Source: Sutterella sp. AM11-39
GTDB taxonomy: Bacteria; Pseudomonadota; Gammaproteobacteria; Burkholderiales; Burkholderiaceae_F
Reading direction: 5' to 3'
Assembly (NCBI RefSeq): GCF_003472385.1
Contig: NZ_QRLV01000003.1
Location: 196,111-260,110 of the forward strand
Length of the DNA: 64,000 nt
The notes under the pieces were generated by a model. It was not told the origin of the DNA. It saw only the letters and a list, made by a program, of their open reading frames with translations, and made no database searches. This document shows, piece after piece, positions 34,267-43,514 of the stretch (position 1 is its first letter; each line of letters starts with the position of its first letter). A program made the translations under genes and the position numbers.

Positions 34267-34902
34267 TCAGAGCGGGTCGCCCGAACGCAACAACAGACGT
34301 GCGATTTCGGCGGCGTTGTGCAGATCGAGCTTGCGATAGGCCGAACCGCGATGCACCTGAACCGTCTTTTCGCTGATGCCGAGATTTTCGGCAACCTGCT
34401 TATTGCTCATGCCGTGGGCGACCATGCGGATCACTTCGCGTTCGCGCTGCGTGAGCTGCATCAGACGGCTGCGGAAGGAGGAGAGTTCCATTTCCGTGCG
34501 GCGGTGGTTGAGGTTGTTCATCACAGCGCTGCCGATGGCGGTCAGAAGACGCTGATCGTCGACGGGCTTTTGCAGGAAGTCAACGGCGCCGAGCTTTAAC
34601 GTGCGCACGGCCATATCAATGTCGCCGTGGCCGGAAATGAAGATGATCGGCAGATCAATGCCGAGTTCACGCATCTTGTCCTGGAGTTCCAGGCCGCTCA
34701 TGCGGGGCATGCGAACGTCGAGAACGAGGCAGCCGGGACGCTGGAAGTCGCCGGAGCTGATGAAGTCCAGGGCATCGGAATAGACTGCCACATCCCAGCC
34801 TTCACCCTCGATCAGAAAGGCCCATGAACGACGCATTGCGTCATCGTCGTCAATCACGCGCACCAGCGGCTTCAGCGACTCCACTTTGATTTCTCCGGTC
34901 AT
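34267..34902 (-). CDS. FixJ-family response regulator
   Basis: 211 residues from ATG 34902, with AGGG five bases upstream. The receiver domain has the acidic pocket (VIDDDD), the phosphoacceptor Asp in LVLDVRMPRMSG and the Lys in FLQKPVDD. The C-terminal LuxR-type helix-turn-helix is LTQREREVIRMVAHGMSNKQVAENLGISEKTVQVHR. Such FixJ/TtrR-type regulators often control anaerobic respiration genes. No sensor kinase is adjacent, so its partner must be encoded elsewhere. Confidence 0.9.
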   Translation of the reverse strand: MTGEIKVESLKPLVRVIDDDDAMRRSWAFLIEGEGWDVAVYSDALDFISSGDFQRPGCLVLDVRMPRMSGLELQDKMRELGIDLPIIFISGHGDIDMAVRTLKLGAVDFLQKPVDDQRLLTAIGSAVMNNLNHRRTEMELSSFRSRLMQLTQREREVIRMVAHGMSNKQVAENLGISEKTVQVHRGSAYRKLDLHNAAEIARLLLRSGDPL

Positions 34903-35019
34903 ATAACCCTGTCTGTCGGCAGGGTTGACAATATTACACGCAGTGTCGAAACATTGGTTCAGACACCTACCCACTCTGCCGCGCATTTTAGCAACAGGCA
35001 AAGCTTCCGTTATAAAAAT

Positions 35020-35285
35020 TCAGAAACTGGAGAGAACGCCGAGTTTCTGAAGTGCTTGACATGCCTTAATTGCATCCGGATTACTCAATCGCCGGTATAA
35101 CAAGCTTTCCTTCAGTGTTGTCAAAGATATTTGTGCCAATTTTGAGCAACGCGCCACCGACGGTTCCGGTAGGCCTGCCTCGGCACAATCGTTCAGGAAA
35201 ACTTCATCTGGAAAATCGGTCCTCGGTGCATGGGATCTAAACAACGCCTCTTCAGAGGGGAGTTGTTTAGACTCATAAGCTCATG
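35020..35285 (-). pseudogene. Possible remnant of a MazF/PemK-like toxin (C-terminal part)
   Basis: An open minus-strand frame ends at 35020 and is closed upstream by a stop near 35285. Only a TTG at 35244 could start it (74 residues). The part LNDCAEAGLPEPSVARCSKL, followed by YRRLSNPDAIKACQALQKLG, resembles the C-terminal half of MazF/PemK-type endoribonucleases (a GL-x-x-x-SV pattern then a late helix). The N-terminal half with the RNase core is missing, and no antitoxin is seen. I read it as a decayed toxin fragment; it may also be chance. Confidence 0.3.
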
Positions 35286-35291
35286 GAAACA

Positions 35292-35318
35292 ACAAAAAGG
35301 CGCCTCAGTGGGCGCCTT
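35292..35318 (-). terminator. Terminator of the yeiH-like gene
   Basis: AAGGCGCC (35297-35304) pairs with GGCGCCTT (35311-35318). On the minus strand it is followed by TTTTGTTG. Confidence 0.8.
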
Positions 35319-35326
35319 CAGGATGG

Positions 35327-36331
35327 TCAGGCCAAAAGCAGGATGCCTGCGAGAACCCAGACGAAGAGAAAGACGGTGTTTGCAGTCATCAGAATGATCG
35401 GCGCCCAGCCTACGGCCTTGAGCTTGCCGAGGCTCGTCTTGATGCCGAGCGCGCCCATTGCTACGAGAATGAGAAGCTGCGAGGCCTGAGCAAGCGTGTC
35501 GCTTACCGACGTCGGGATGACTCCGGCAACATTGAGTGCGGCGAGCACCACGAAGCCGATCAGAAAGAGGGGAATTTGCGCAAAGGGATTGACGGTCTTG
35601 GGGCCGTTGGGTTCTCCGTGTTCACCCTTGGCGGCAAACAACGCCGTAAAGACGAACATCATCGGAATGAGCATCGCCACGCGCAGCATCTTGGTCATGG
35701 TTGCGGTCTGAAGCGCGTCGTTGCCGAGCATTGCGCCCGCGCCCACCACCTGGGCTACGTCGTGGATGGTGCCGCCCAGAAGCAATCCGGCGCGAGACGA
35801 TTCAAACCCGAGAAGTTCGCAGAGGATCGGGTAGAGGATCATCGAAATCGTGGACAAGGCCGTCACGGTTACGATGATGGCCAAAAGAGCCTGCTCTCTT
35901 AATGCCTTTTTGTCGATCACGAGCGCTAAGGCGGCTGCGGCACTGGCGCCGCAAATGGCAACCGAGGCGCCGGCCAGAGCACCTTCCGCACGCGGCCATC
36001 TGATCCAGCGGTTCAAAAGCATGGAAAAAGCCACGGTTGCAAAGACACCCGTGATGAGGACGGTGATGGAGCCCAGGGAGAGCTGCGCGAGTTCTTCGGC
36101 GGTGATGCGTGCGCCGAGAAGTCCCACGCCGATGCGAAGGAAATTCTTGGCGCACAGTTCAATGCCCGCCACGGCGCGATCATCCTCGAAGATGAAATGA
36201 AACGCCATGCCGAGAAGCAGGGCGTAGAGAACTGTCGGGCCGCCGTACGTGTTGGAGACAAACAGTGCGGCGGCGCCGATCACGACGGAAGATAGTACGC
36301 CGCGCCAGCGGCACTCAATCCAAGATTTCAT
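35327..36331 (-). CDS. YeiH/UPF0324-family membrane protein (putative sulfate exporter family)
   Basis: 334 residues with about ten hydrophobic segments. Family-typical blocks include YALLLGMAFHF, LRIGVGLLGARIT, GASVAICGASAAAA, GGTIHDVAQVVGAG and the C-terminal MGALGIKTSLGKLK. The family (PSE, YeiH) is predicted to export sulfate or related anions, with little direct evidence. It is transcribed alone. Confidence 0.88.
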   Translation of the reverse strand: MKSWIECRWRGVLSSVVIGAAALFVSNTYGGPTVLYALLLGMAFHFIFEDDRAVAGIELCAKNFLRIGVGLLGARITAEELAQLSLGSITVLITGVFATVAFSMLLNRWIRWPRAEGALAGASVAICGASAAAALALVIDKKALREQALLAIIVTVTALSTISMILYPILCELLGFESSRAGLLLGGTIHDVAQVVGAGAMLGNDALQTATMTKMLRVAMLIPMMFVFTALFAAKGEHGEPNGPKTVNPFAQIPLFLIGFVVLAALNVAGVIPTSVSDTLAQASQLLILVAMGALGIKTSLGKLKAVGWAPIILMTANTVFLFVWVLAGILLLA

Positions 36332-36582
36332 AGGAACCGGGATCCTTGTCGGACCGAAGGAGAGAGAAACAGAAAGACGTAGATGCGCCGGAAGAAAGAG
36401 TGCCGCCGACAGGAAGAATCTTACGGATCAAGATTCCGGAAAGGCGAAAAAATCGTTAAAAATGAATGGTTTATTGACAGGATCGGAAAGGGGCTTCCCA
36501 TGGCCCCGGGTTTGATCTGACTGAGAATGTAAGGATAAAACCGTTAATTTGATATTTGTCAAATCTGCGCCGGCAGCCAGAC
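36332..36582. other. Intergenic region between the yeiH-like gene and proS
   Basis: This holds the upstream region of the yeiH-like gene (minus strand). Purine-rich tracts are present, but no convincing promoter pair, gene or repeat is seen. Confidence 0.4.
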
Positions 36583-36621
36583 ACAAAAACGCCGCTTTGC
36601 AGAGAAAGGCAAAACGGCGTT
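36583..36621 (-). terminator. Intrinsic terminator of proS
   Basis: AACGCCG (36588-36594) pairs with CGGCGTT (36615-36621). On the minus strand it is followed by TTTTTGTG. Confidence 0.8.
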
Positions 36622-36654
36622 GATGTCGGCCCGGTGCGAAAAGACCGGAAGCGT

Positions 36655-38406
36655 TTACGCCCGCACGATACGGGAATTGACGATTGCGGCGGCTTCGCCC
36701 ACCGGCAGCATTTCCTTCTTGTCGAGGCTGCGGCGGCAGACGTATTCGACTTCACCGGTCTTCAAGCCGCGGTCGCCGATCACGATGCGGTGCGGCACGC
36801 CGATGAGTTCCCAGTCGGCAAACATGGGGCCAGCGCGCATATCGCGGTCGTCGAGTATGACGTCGGCGCCCAGGTCCTTCAATTCGGCGTAGAGCTTGTC
36901 GGCGGCTTCGCGCACGGCTTCGCTCTTGGCGTAGTTCATCGGGCAGATGACGACTTCAAACGGAGCGATCTGATCCGGCCAGATGATGCCCTTGTCATCG
37001 TGGCACTGTTCGATGGCAGCGCCCGCAACACGGGACACGCCGATGCCGTAGCAGCCCATTTCGAGAACCTGAGGCTTGCCGTTTTCATCAAGATAGGTTG
37101 CCTTCATGGCTTCGGAGTACTTCGTGCCGAGATAGAACACGTGACCGACTTCGATGCCGCGCTGCAGACGGATCTGCCCCTTGCCGTCCGGGCTCCTGTC
37201 GCCTTCAACGACGTTGCGCAGGTCGGCAACCTTGGGTTCGGGAAGGTCGCGCCCGAAGTTGGCGCCCGTGTAGTGAAAGCCCGTTTCGTTGGCGCCGCAG
37301 CAGAAGTCGCTCATGTTGGCGACGGTGCGATCGGCGTACACCACGACGTCTTCGGAAATGCCGATGGGGCCCAGAGAACCCGGATCGGCGCCGTTAAAGT
37401 GGGTGAGGATTTCTTCTTCGGTGGCAAAGCGCAGAGCGCCCTTCATTTCGGGCAGTTTGCCGGCCTTGACTTCGTTGAGCTCGTGATCGGCTCGCAGCAG
37501 CACGAGCACAATCTTGGCGGGCAACGGATTGCCGTTTTCATCTTCTTCGTCGTGCGCAAGAACGATGCTCTTGACGCAGTCGGTGAGTGCAATGCCGAGG
37601 AAAGGCGCGACGTCTTCGCACTTTTCCTTGCCCGGGGTGGCGTGCTTGACGAGTTCCTGAGCGGGAGCCTTGCGTTCGTCAATGAGCGAGAAGGCTTCGG
37701 CCAGTTCAATGTTGGCCGCGTAGTCTGAATCGGGGCAGTAGGCGATCACGTCTTCGCCCACGTCGGCGATCACCTGGAATTCCTGAGAACGCGAGCCGCC
37801 GATGGCGCCGCTGTCGGCACGAACGGCGCGGAACACGAGGCCCAGACGCGTGAAGATGCGCATGTAGGCGTCGAACATCACTTCATAGGACTTGCCGGCT
37901 TCTTCGGCGTTGCGATCGAAGCTGTAGGCGTCCTTCATCATGAATTCGCGGGCGCGCATCACGCCGAAGCGCGGACGGCGTTCGTCGCGGAACTTCGTGC
38001 GAATTTGATAGAAGTTGACGGGAAGCTGACGCCAGCTCGTGATTTCCTGACGTGCCAGATCGGTGATGACTTCTTCGCTCGTGGGCTGAATCACGAAGTC
38101 GCGCTGATGACGGTCCTTAAAGCGCAGAAGTTCGGGGCCGTACTTGGCCCAGCGGCCGGATTCCTGCCAGAGTTCGGCGGGCTGAACGATCGGCATGGAA
38201 AGTTCGATGGCGCCCGCGCGGTCCATTTCCTCGCGGATGATGGCGGAAATCTTGCGCATGACGCGCATGCCCATCGGCATGAACGTGAACACACCTGCTG
38301 CAAGCTTTTTGATGAGGCCGGCACGGGCCGAGTAGATCTGGCTGGGAATTTCGGCGTCGGCCGGAGCTTCCTTGAGCGTCTTGATGAAAAATTGACTGGC
38401 GCGCAT
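36655..38406 (-). CDS. proS: Prolyl-tRNA synthetase (bacterial type with editing domain)
   Basis: 583 residues from ATG 38406, chosen because [19 protein letters not shown] aligns with the usual ProS N-terminus; the frame stays open 16 codons further upstream. Class II core motifs are visible ([25 protein letters not shown], and [14 protein letters not shown]). The bacterial INS/YbaK-like editing insertion lies between them ([19 protein letters not shown] through [13 protein letters not shown]). The anticodon-binding domain is C-terminal ([11 protein letters not shown]). It charges tRNA-Pro and hydrolyses Ala-tRNA-Pro. Confidence 0.96.
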   Translation of the reverse strand: MRASQFFIKTLKEAPADAEIPSQIYSARAGLIKKLAAGVFTFMPMGMRVMRKISAIIREEMDRAGAIELSMPIVQPAELWQESGRWAKYGPELLRFKDRHQRDFVIQPTSEEVITDLARQEITSWRQLPVNFYQIRTKFRDERRPRFGVMRAREFMMKDAYSFDRNAEEAGKSYEVMFDAYMRIFTRLGLVFRAVRADSGAIGGSRSQEFQVIADVGEDVIAYCPDSDYAANIELAEAFSLIDERKAPAQELVKHATPGKEKCEDVAPFLGIALTDCVKSIVLAHDEEDENGNPLPAKIVLVLLRADHELNEVKAGKLPEMKGALRFATEEEILTHFNGADPGSLGPIGISEDVVVYADRTVANMSDFCCGANETGFHYTGANFGRDLPEPKVADLRNVVEGDRSPDGKGQIRLQRGIEVGHVFYLGTKYSEAMKATYLDENGKPQVLEMGCYGIGVSRVAGAAIEQCHDDKGIIWPDQIAPFEVVICPMNYAKSEAVREAADKLYAELKDLGADVILDDRDMRAGPMFADWELIGVPHRIVIGDRGLKTGEVEYVCRRSLDKKEMLPVGEAAAIVNSRIVRA

Positions 38407-38609
38407 GAATGTCGAATTGCAAAATGAGACTTCGGAAAGTTTGTCTCGTGTCAAAATGAAGCGTGTTATTTTACTGCGCTCTGTCCTCGCTTGAAAAGGC
38501 GGCTGCCGAAGCGTTTGATTGAGGCGGCGGCCGGTTGTGCATTTGCTGGTTTTCGTCTCTTTGCCGGCAGCCTGCGATAATTAGCGGATAGTCGGCTATT
38601 TGTCTATTC

Positions 38610-40025
38610 ATGAACGATTCCTCCAATACTCAAGGGCGACCGGCGTCCAAGGACACCGCATCACGGCGTCTCGGGCTTCGTCATCGGTTGACGCTGCGCG
38701 AAAAACTGCGCAAAAAGGGGCTCATTTCGAGCATACGCACGCTGCTGCGCTTTGCTGCCGATCGCGCCAGCGAAAACGACCTCACGGAAGTCACTTCCAC
38801 GATGGCTCTGGCCACTTTGACGGCCATCGTGCCGGTGCTTGCCCTGTCGCTTGCGGCTTTCTCCGCTTTCCCCGGATTTGCCAACGCCCGCCAGGCTCTC
38901 GAAGACCTGATCGTGATGAGTCTGCTGCCCGAGCAGTACAGCGAACAGCTGCTGGGCTACATCAGTCAGTTCACGTCACACGCTGCGGGACTCACAACCT
39001 TCGGTTTGCTCGGCTTGGCCGTAACGGCTTTTCTTCTGATCGACAAGCTTTTCGTGACGCTCAACCGCATTTTCAAGGTGACGGCGCCGCGTCCGTGGTT
39101 TCAAAGGGTGCTCATCTATTGGGCCCTGATGACCGTCGGACCTCTGGCGGTGGCCGTGAGCCTCACCATGACCGGCCACTACGCGGCGATGGCTTTGGAA
39201 GGGGTTGATCCCGGTCTTTCAAAGACGCTCTACAACGTCGGACAGGTGATTCTGCAGGCTTTGGGCTTTGCCGTGATCTACAAGTTCGTGCCGTCGTGTC
39301 GGGTGCATTTCAGTCACGCGCTCGTGGGCGGCGCTGTGGTAAGCGTCTGCGGCTTGGTCGTCAAGCAGCTTTTCGGCATGTGGGTGACGGCCGGAACGCT
39401 CACCAACATCTACGGCGCCTTCGTGGCGATCCCCGTGTTCGTGCTCTGGGTGTACGTGGCCTGGTACCTCTTTTTTGCAGGCGCCGCGATTGCCGCGACA
39501 ATTCCGAAACTCACCGCGGGGCGCTTCCTTGACTACTATCGTCCGGGCAATGATTTTTTGACGGCCTTGGCCATGCTGCGCGAACTCGTGCATCTGCGTC
39601 TGCGCCACAAGCGTCCGATTCTCGACGTCGAGGAATTGTGCGACGCGGCCGATACCTATCCGGAAGCGGCCGAGCGCATTCTCTCGCGCCTGGCCGATGC
39701 CGGTTACGTCGCACCCGTCACGACGGAGGCGGGCGGGCGCACACAGGAGTGGGTGCTCGTGGCCGACAGTCAGAAGACAACCCTTTTGCGCGCCTTCGAA
39801 TTTTTTGCCGTAAGCGGCGGTAATTCACTCGTTTCGAGTAAGATGCAGCGCTTGGCCGGCAAAGAAGGCGCCGGCGGAATTTTGGCCGATTGGTGGAAGC
39901 AATTTTCTACAACCGAAGCTTTGAACCGTCCGATGGCGCAGCTATTTGCGCTCAACGACGCCGAGCAGGACTTCTCTTCGGAAGAAGCCATCGAAAACAA
40001 CTCAAGCACAACACAAAAGCCGTGA
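38610..40025 (+). CDS. YihY/BrkB-family inner-membrane protein
   Basis: 471 residues. Six or so hydrophobic segments in the first ~300 residues include family-typical TALATLTAIVPVLALSLAAFSAFP, GLLGLAVTAFLLIDKLFVTLNRIF and YGAFVAIPVFVLWVYVAWYLFFAGA. A ~150-residue cytoplasmic C-terminal tail contains a winged-helix-like region (VEELCDAADTYPEAAERILSRLADAGYV). The old name RNase BN is a misassignment for this family; function is not established. Its stop overlaps the tsaB start (GTGA), implying co-translation with the tsaB-rimI-UDG-lapB group. Confidence 0.9.
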   Translation: MNDSSNTQGRPASKDTASRRLGLRHRLTLREKLRKKGLISSIRTLLRFAADRASENDLTEVTSTMALATLTAIVPVLALSLAAFSAFPGFANARQALEDLIVMSLLPEQYSEQLLGYISQFTSHAAGLTTFGLLGLAVTAFLLIDKLFVTLNRIFKVTAPRPWFQRVLIYWALMTVGPLAVAVSLTMTGHYAAMALEGVDPGLSKTLYNVGQVILQALGFAVIYKFVPSCRVHFSHALVGGAVVSVCGLVVKQLFGMWVTAGTLTNIYGAFVAIPVFVLWVYVAWYLFFAGAAIAATIPKLTAGRFLDYYRPGNDFLTALAMLRELVHLRLRHKRPILDVEELCDAADTYPEAAERILSRLADAGYVAPVTTEAGGRTQEWVLVADSQKTTLLRAFEFFAVSGGNSLVSSKMQRLAGKEGAGGILADWWKQFSTTEALNRPMAQLFALNDAEQDFSSEEAIENNSSTTQKP

Positions 40026-40732
40026 CTCGAATTCTTGCTGTTGAAACGAGCGGCGACTACGCGAGCGCCGCCTTGCTGGCCGACGGCGAAGTCGTCTGCA
40101 ACATTTTTAAGGAAAAAAATCGCCATACCGAAAGCCTGATCTCGCTTGCCGACGAAGTGCTTTGCGGCAAAAACCTCAAGGTGGCCGACATGGACGCCGT
40201 GGCGTTCGGAGCGGGCCCAGGAGCGTTTACGGGGCTGCGCGTGGCCTGCGGGGTGGCGCAGGGCTTGGCCTGGGCGATCGGCAAGCCCACGGTGCAGGTG
40301 GGCAATCTTGCCGCCGCCGCGTATGCCCTGTTTGAGTCGCACCCCGAAGTCAAGCGGGTCTGCGTTGTGAACGATGCGCGCATGCACGAGTGCTATACGG
40401 CAAGCTTTGAACGAGATCCCGAAGGCGGCATGCCCGATGAAGTGCGTGCCCCTGAACTTGTCAAACCTGAAGACGTCGTGCAGATCCTGAGGCAAGACAA
40501 CGTGCAGGCGGTTATCGGCACGGCTCTTGCTGCGTACGCCGAGGAAATCCTTGTTCCGGAAGGCGTCGTCGCGATCGAAACCGAACAGGTGAGCGCCGGG
40601 CAAATCGTGGAATTGGCCGCCGTGATGATGAAGGCGGGGCTGGTGACCGATCCGCATCTTGCCGCACCGCTTTACGTGCGCAATCGCGTGGCTCTCACCA
40701 TTGAACAGCGCCGAGCAGGAGAAAAGCTTTGA
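40022..40732 (+). CDS. tsaB: tRNA threonylcarbamoyladenosine biosynthesis protein TsaB
   Basis: 236 residues from GTG 40022, which overlaps the preceding stop (GTGA). The TsaB N-terminus ILAVETSGDYASAALL and the block AFGAGPGAFTGLRVACGVAQGLAWA are diagnostic. It forms the TsaBDE complex that makes t6A at position 37 of ANN-decoding tRNAs. The rimI start overlaps its stop (TTGA). Confidence 0.95.
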   Translation: MTRILAVETSGDYASAALLADGEVVCNIFKEKNRHTESLISLADEVLCGKNLKVADMDAVAFGAGPGAFTGLRVACGVAQGLAWAIGKPTVQVGNLAAAAYALFESHPEVKRVCVVNDARMHECYTASFERDPEGGMPDEVRAPELVKPEDVVQILRQDNVQAVIGTALAAYAEEILVPEGVVAIETEQVSAGQIVELAAVMMKAGLVTDPHLAAPLYVRNRVALTIEQRRAGEKL

Positions 40733-41196
40733 GCGAGGTTGCGTTTCGCGCGATGACGCCCGCAGATCTCGAGGCGGTGGCCGACCTCACGCACCGAGCC
40801 GATCCCTTCGGCTGGACGCTGAGAAACTTTTCCGACGCACACGCCTCGGGAAATACGCTCACGGTTTTGACCGTAGACGGGGTGACGTCGGGCATTGCCG
40901 CCGTGATGCACGTGCTCGACGAGTCGGAACTTCTGGAAATTGCGGTGCAGCCTGCCATGCAGGGAAGAGGCTACGGCAAGGCGCTGTTGGCGCAGGCCAT
41001 TGCGCTGGCTCGCCGCAACGGCGCCGTGCGTATGTTTCTCGAAGTTCGGGAGAGCAACGCGCGTGCGCGTAAAATGTACACTTCGTTCGGATTTGAGGAA
41101 ACCGGACGCCGCAAGAACTACTATCCGACCGAAAACGGGCGGGAGGATGCGATTCTGATGACGGCGCAGTTTTCCCGGTCCGTGCCCCACGATTAA
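40729..41196 (+). CDS. rimI: Ribosomal-protein-alanine N-acetyltransferase RimI
   Basis: 155 residues starting at TTG 40729, overlapping the tsaB stop. The GNAT motif A is LLEIAVQPAMQGRGYGKALLAQAI, and the RimI-type ending is ESNARARKMYTSFGFEETGRRKNYY. It acetylates the N-terminal Ala of ribosomal protein S18 and perhaps other proteins. The tsaB-rimI order is typical of proteobacteria. Confidence 0.93.
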   Translation: MSEVAFRAMTPADLEAVADLTHRADPFGWTLRNFSDAHASGNTLTVLTVDGVTSGIAAVMHVLDESELLEIAVQPAMQGRGYGKALLAQAIALARRNGAVRMFLEVRESNARARKMYTSFGFEETGRRKNYYPTENGREDAILMTAQFSRSVPHD

Positions 41197-41220
41197 GAAG
41201 ATTGAGAAAGTAACGCATCA

Positions 41221-42228
41221 ATGGCGCTAACGCGGGAACAAAGTCAAATTTGGCAGGCAATGAATGTCGGCGTGCAGTGGGTGCTGCGCGACGGCATTGA
41301 TCCGCTTGCGCCGGAACCCAAGCCTGCAGCTTCTGCCGCGCCGGCAGAGGTTAAGCCTTCGGCCGTCTCGCCTTCGGCTACGATCCCCGCAGATTCCGCA
41401 CCGGCCGCTCCCGCGATGGTGCGCCGCGGTCCGATGGCCACGCGCCTGCGTCGACAGCAGGCCGCCGCCGGCATCCAATCGGCTCCCGCCGCAACGACTG
41501 CGAATCCCGCAACTTCTGCGGCTGTCGCTCAAACTCTCAAGCCTGCCGCAGCTGCATCGATTGCGACGCGCCCCGCACTGCGTCCCGTTGCGCCGCCCCG
41601 GCCGCAGTCCGCTGCTGCCTCTCAGGTGCAGGCCGACGCTCAGCTCGTTGCCGAACTTCGCACCGCACGCTGGGAAGACATCAAGGGAATTGCCGATCGG
41701 TGCCGTGTCTGCCCGATGGCGGCTGAGCGCACCAACACCGTGGTGGCCGACGGTGCACCGGGCTGCCCCATCGTGATGGTGGGCGAAGCGCCGGGTCGCG
41801 AAGAAGACCTTTCGGGCATTCCTTTTGTCGGCAACAGCGGCAAGCTTTTAACTGAAATTCTCAAGGCGTGTTCTCTCGAGCGCGGCAAGGACGTTGCCAT
41901 CTGCAACGTTCTCAAGTGCCGTCCTCCCGGAAACCGCGACCCCAAGCCCGATGAAGTGGCCGCTTGCGCGGCCTTCCTCGATCGACAGTTGGACCTCCTG
42001 CAGCCCAAGCTTTTGATTCTGATGGGCAAGCACGCGGTCTGGCGGCTTTTGGGCGAGGCAAAGCCGATTTCGCAGATGCGAGGTCACCTTTATGAGGTGC
42101 AAATTGCGGGCCGTAAGGTGCCCGCGGTGGTTACCTATCATCCGTCCTATCTGCTGCGCAACCCCGTTGCCAAGGAACTCGGCTGGCACGACATCCTTTT
42201 TGCCAAGAAAAACGTGCCGCAGGATTGA
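41221..42228 (+). CDS. Family 4 uracil-DNA glycosylase with Ala/Pro-rich linker
   Basis: 335 residues. Residues ~30-140 are a low-complexity Ala/Pro/Ser linker. The catalytic domain follows, with Fe-S cluster Cys (CRVCPM), motif A GEAPGREEDLSGIPFVGNSG, the NVLKCRPPGNRDPKPDE block and motif B YHPSYLLRN. Such thermostable-type (family 4) UDGs remove uracil from DNA in base-excision repair. It follows rimI by 24 bases; tsaB-rimI-UDG is a recurring betaproteobacterial order. Confidence 0.92.
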   Translation: MALTREQSQIWQAMNVGVQWVLRDGIDPLAPEPKPAASAAPAEVKPSAVSPSATIPADSAPAAPAMVRRGPMATRLRRQQAAAGIQSAPAATTANPATSAAVAQTLKPAAAASIATRPALRPVAPPRPQSAAASQVQADAQLVAELRTARWEDIKGIADRCRVCPMAAERTNTVVADGAPGCPIVMVGEAPGREEDLSGIPFVGNSGKLLTEILKACSLERGKDVAICNVLKCRPPGNRDPKPDEVAACAAFLDRQLDLLQPKLLILMGKHAVWRLLGEAKPISQMRGHLYEVQIAGRKVPAVVTYHPSYLLRNPVAKELGWHDILFAKKNVPQD

Positions 42229-42256
42229 ACTGATTTTTGACTGACTAGTGAAGCAA

Positions 42257-43438
42257 ATGGAATTCGAACTCTGGTATCTGATTGCGGTCCCGATTCTTTT
42301 TGCCGCCGGCTGGTGGCTGCGCGGGGTGGATTTCAAACAGCACAAGAAGGCGACGGAAGGCATTGACGAGCACTACGCCAAGGGTCTGTCGCTTTTGCTG
42401 AGCGACGATCCCGTGAAGGCCGACAAGGCGATTGATCTTTTCATCGAGGTCGTGCGCCTGGATCCTGAGACGATTGAGCTGCACCATGCCCTCGGCAACC
42501 TCTTTCGCCGTCGCGGACAGTTTGATCGCGCCATTCGTCTGCACAGCTTCCTCGTCAACCGCGCCGAGCTGCCCGAAAAGGAACGTGCTCTGGCGATGGC
42601 CGAGCTTGCGCTCGATTATCTGAAGTCCGGCATGTACGACCGCGCGGAATCGGCATACGAACAGCTTGCCGGCTTCAAGGGGCGCGAAGTCGAGGCGCTT
42701 GAGGCTTTAATGCACATCTACTGCACCGAACGCGAATGGAAGAAGGCCGTGGAGACGGCCGAGCGCCTGCAAAAGAGCGGCAAGGATCTGCATGTCGAAA
42801 TCAGTCATTACTACTGCGAACTTGCCAACCTCGCGCGCTGCACCAAGGATGCGGCTCGCGCGTCCGAATTCGTGACGAGTGCTCTGAAGGCCAATCCCGA
42901 CAATCCGCGTGCGCTTTCCTTGGCCGCCGATCTCGCGCTTGATGCGGGCAAGCCGCAGGACGCGCTTGCCGCCTGGGGTCAAATTGAAAAGGCCAAGCCC
43001 GCCTATGCGCCCCTCATTGCCGCCAAGAAGGCCGACGTCATGGCCGAAACCGACAAGGCTGCCGCCATGAAGTATCTCAAGGACGTGTTTGCGCAGTCTG
43101 GATCAGTGGATGTGCTGACTGCCGCCGTCGCTCGCATGTCCGTGTGGGCCGATGCGCCTACGGCGGCTGCATTTGCCGGTGAAGCCCTCAAGAACCGTCC
43201 GTCGCTGTCGGCCTTCTCGGTTCTGTGCAACTTGCGCGCCAAGGCCGATCCCGATGATGAACAGGCAAAACTTCTGGCGGAGGTTACCACCAAGCAGAGC
43301 AAGCACTTTGCGCGTTATCAGTGCACGCATTGCGGCTTTTTGGCGCACACTTTCGCCTGGCAGTGCCCGGGGTGCGAACGTTGGGACAGCTTCCCGCCGC
43401 TGCGCGTGGACGAAGCCAAGAAGGCTTCCTACCATTAA
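42257..43438 (+). CDS. lapB: Lipopolysaccharide assembly protein LapB
   Basis: 393 residues from ATG 42257 (GTG 42248 is an alternative). N-terminal membrane anchor (LWYLIAVPILFAAGWWLRG), then TPR repeats (HHALGNLFRRRGQFDRAIRLH and following) and a C-terminal rubredoxin-like zinc/iron site (CTHCGF, then CPGCERW). LapB (YciM) regulates LpxC turnover by FtsH and coordinates LPS assembly at the inner membrane. It ends ~75 bases before pepA. Confidence 0.93.
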   Translation: MEFELWYLIAVPILFAAGWWLRGVDFKQHKKATEGIDEHYAKGLSLLLSDDPVKADKAIDLFIEVVRLDPETIELHHALGNLFRRRGQFDRAIRLHSFLVNRAELPEKERALAMAELALDYLKSGMYDRAESAYEQLAGFKGREVEALEALMHIYCTEREWKKAVETAERLQKSGKDLHVEISHYYCELANLARCTKDAARASEFVTSALKANPDNPRALSLAADLALDAGKPQDALAAWGQIEKAKPAYAPLIAAKKADVMAETDKAAAMKYLKDVFAQSGSVDVLTAAVARMSVWADAPTAAAFAGEALKNRPSLSAFSVLCNLRAKADPDDEQAKLLAEVTTKQSKHFARYQCTHCGFLAHTFAWQCPGCERWDSFPPLRVDEAKKASYH

Positions 43439-43514
43439 GAGTCAAAATTGAGCATTTTTGAAAGCCTTCTTTTTGGCAAAAAAGGCTTTGACCATAAATT
43501 CGGAGAGACGAGAC

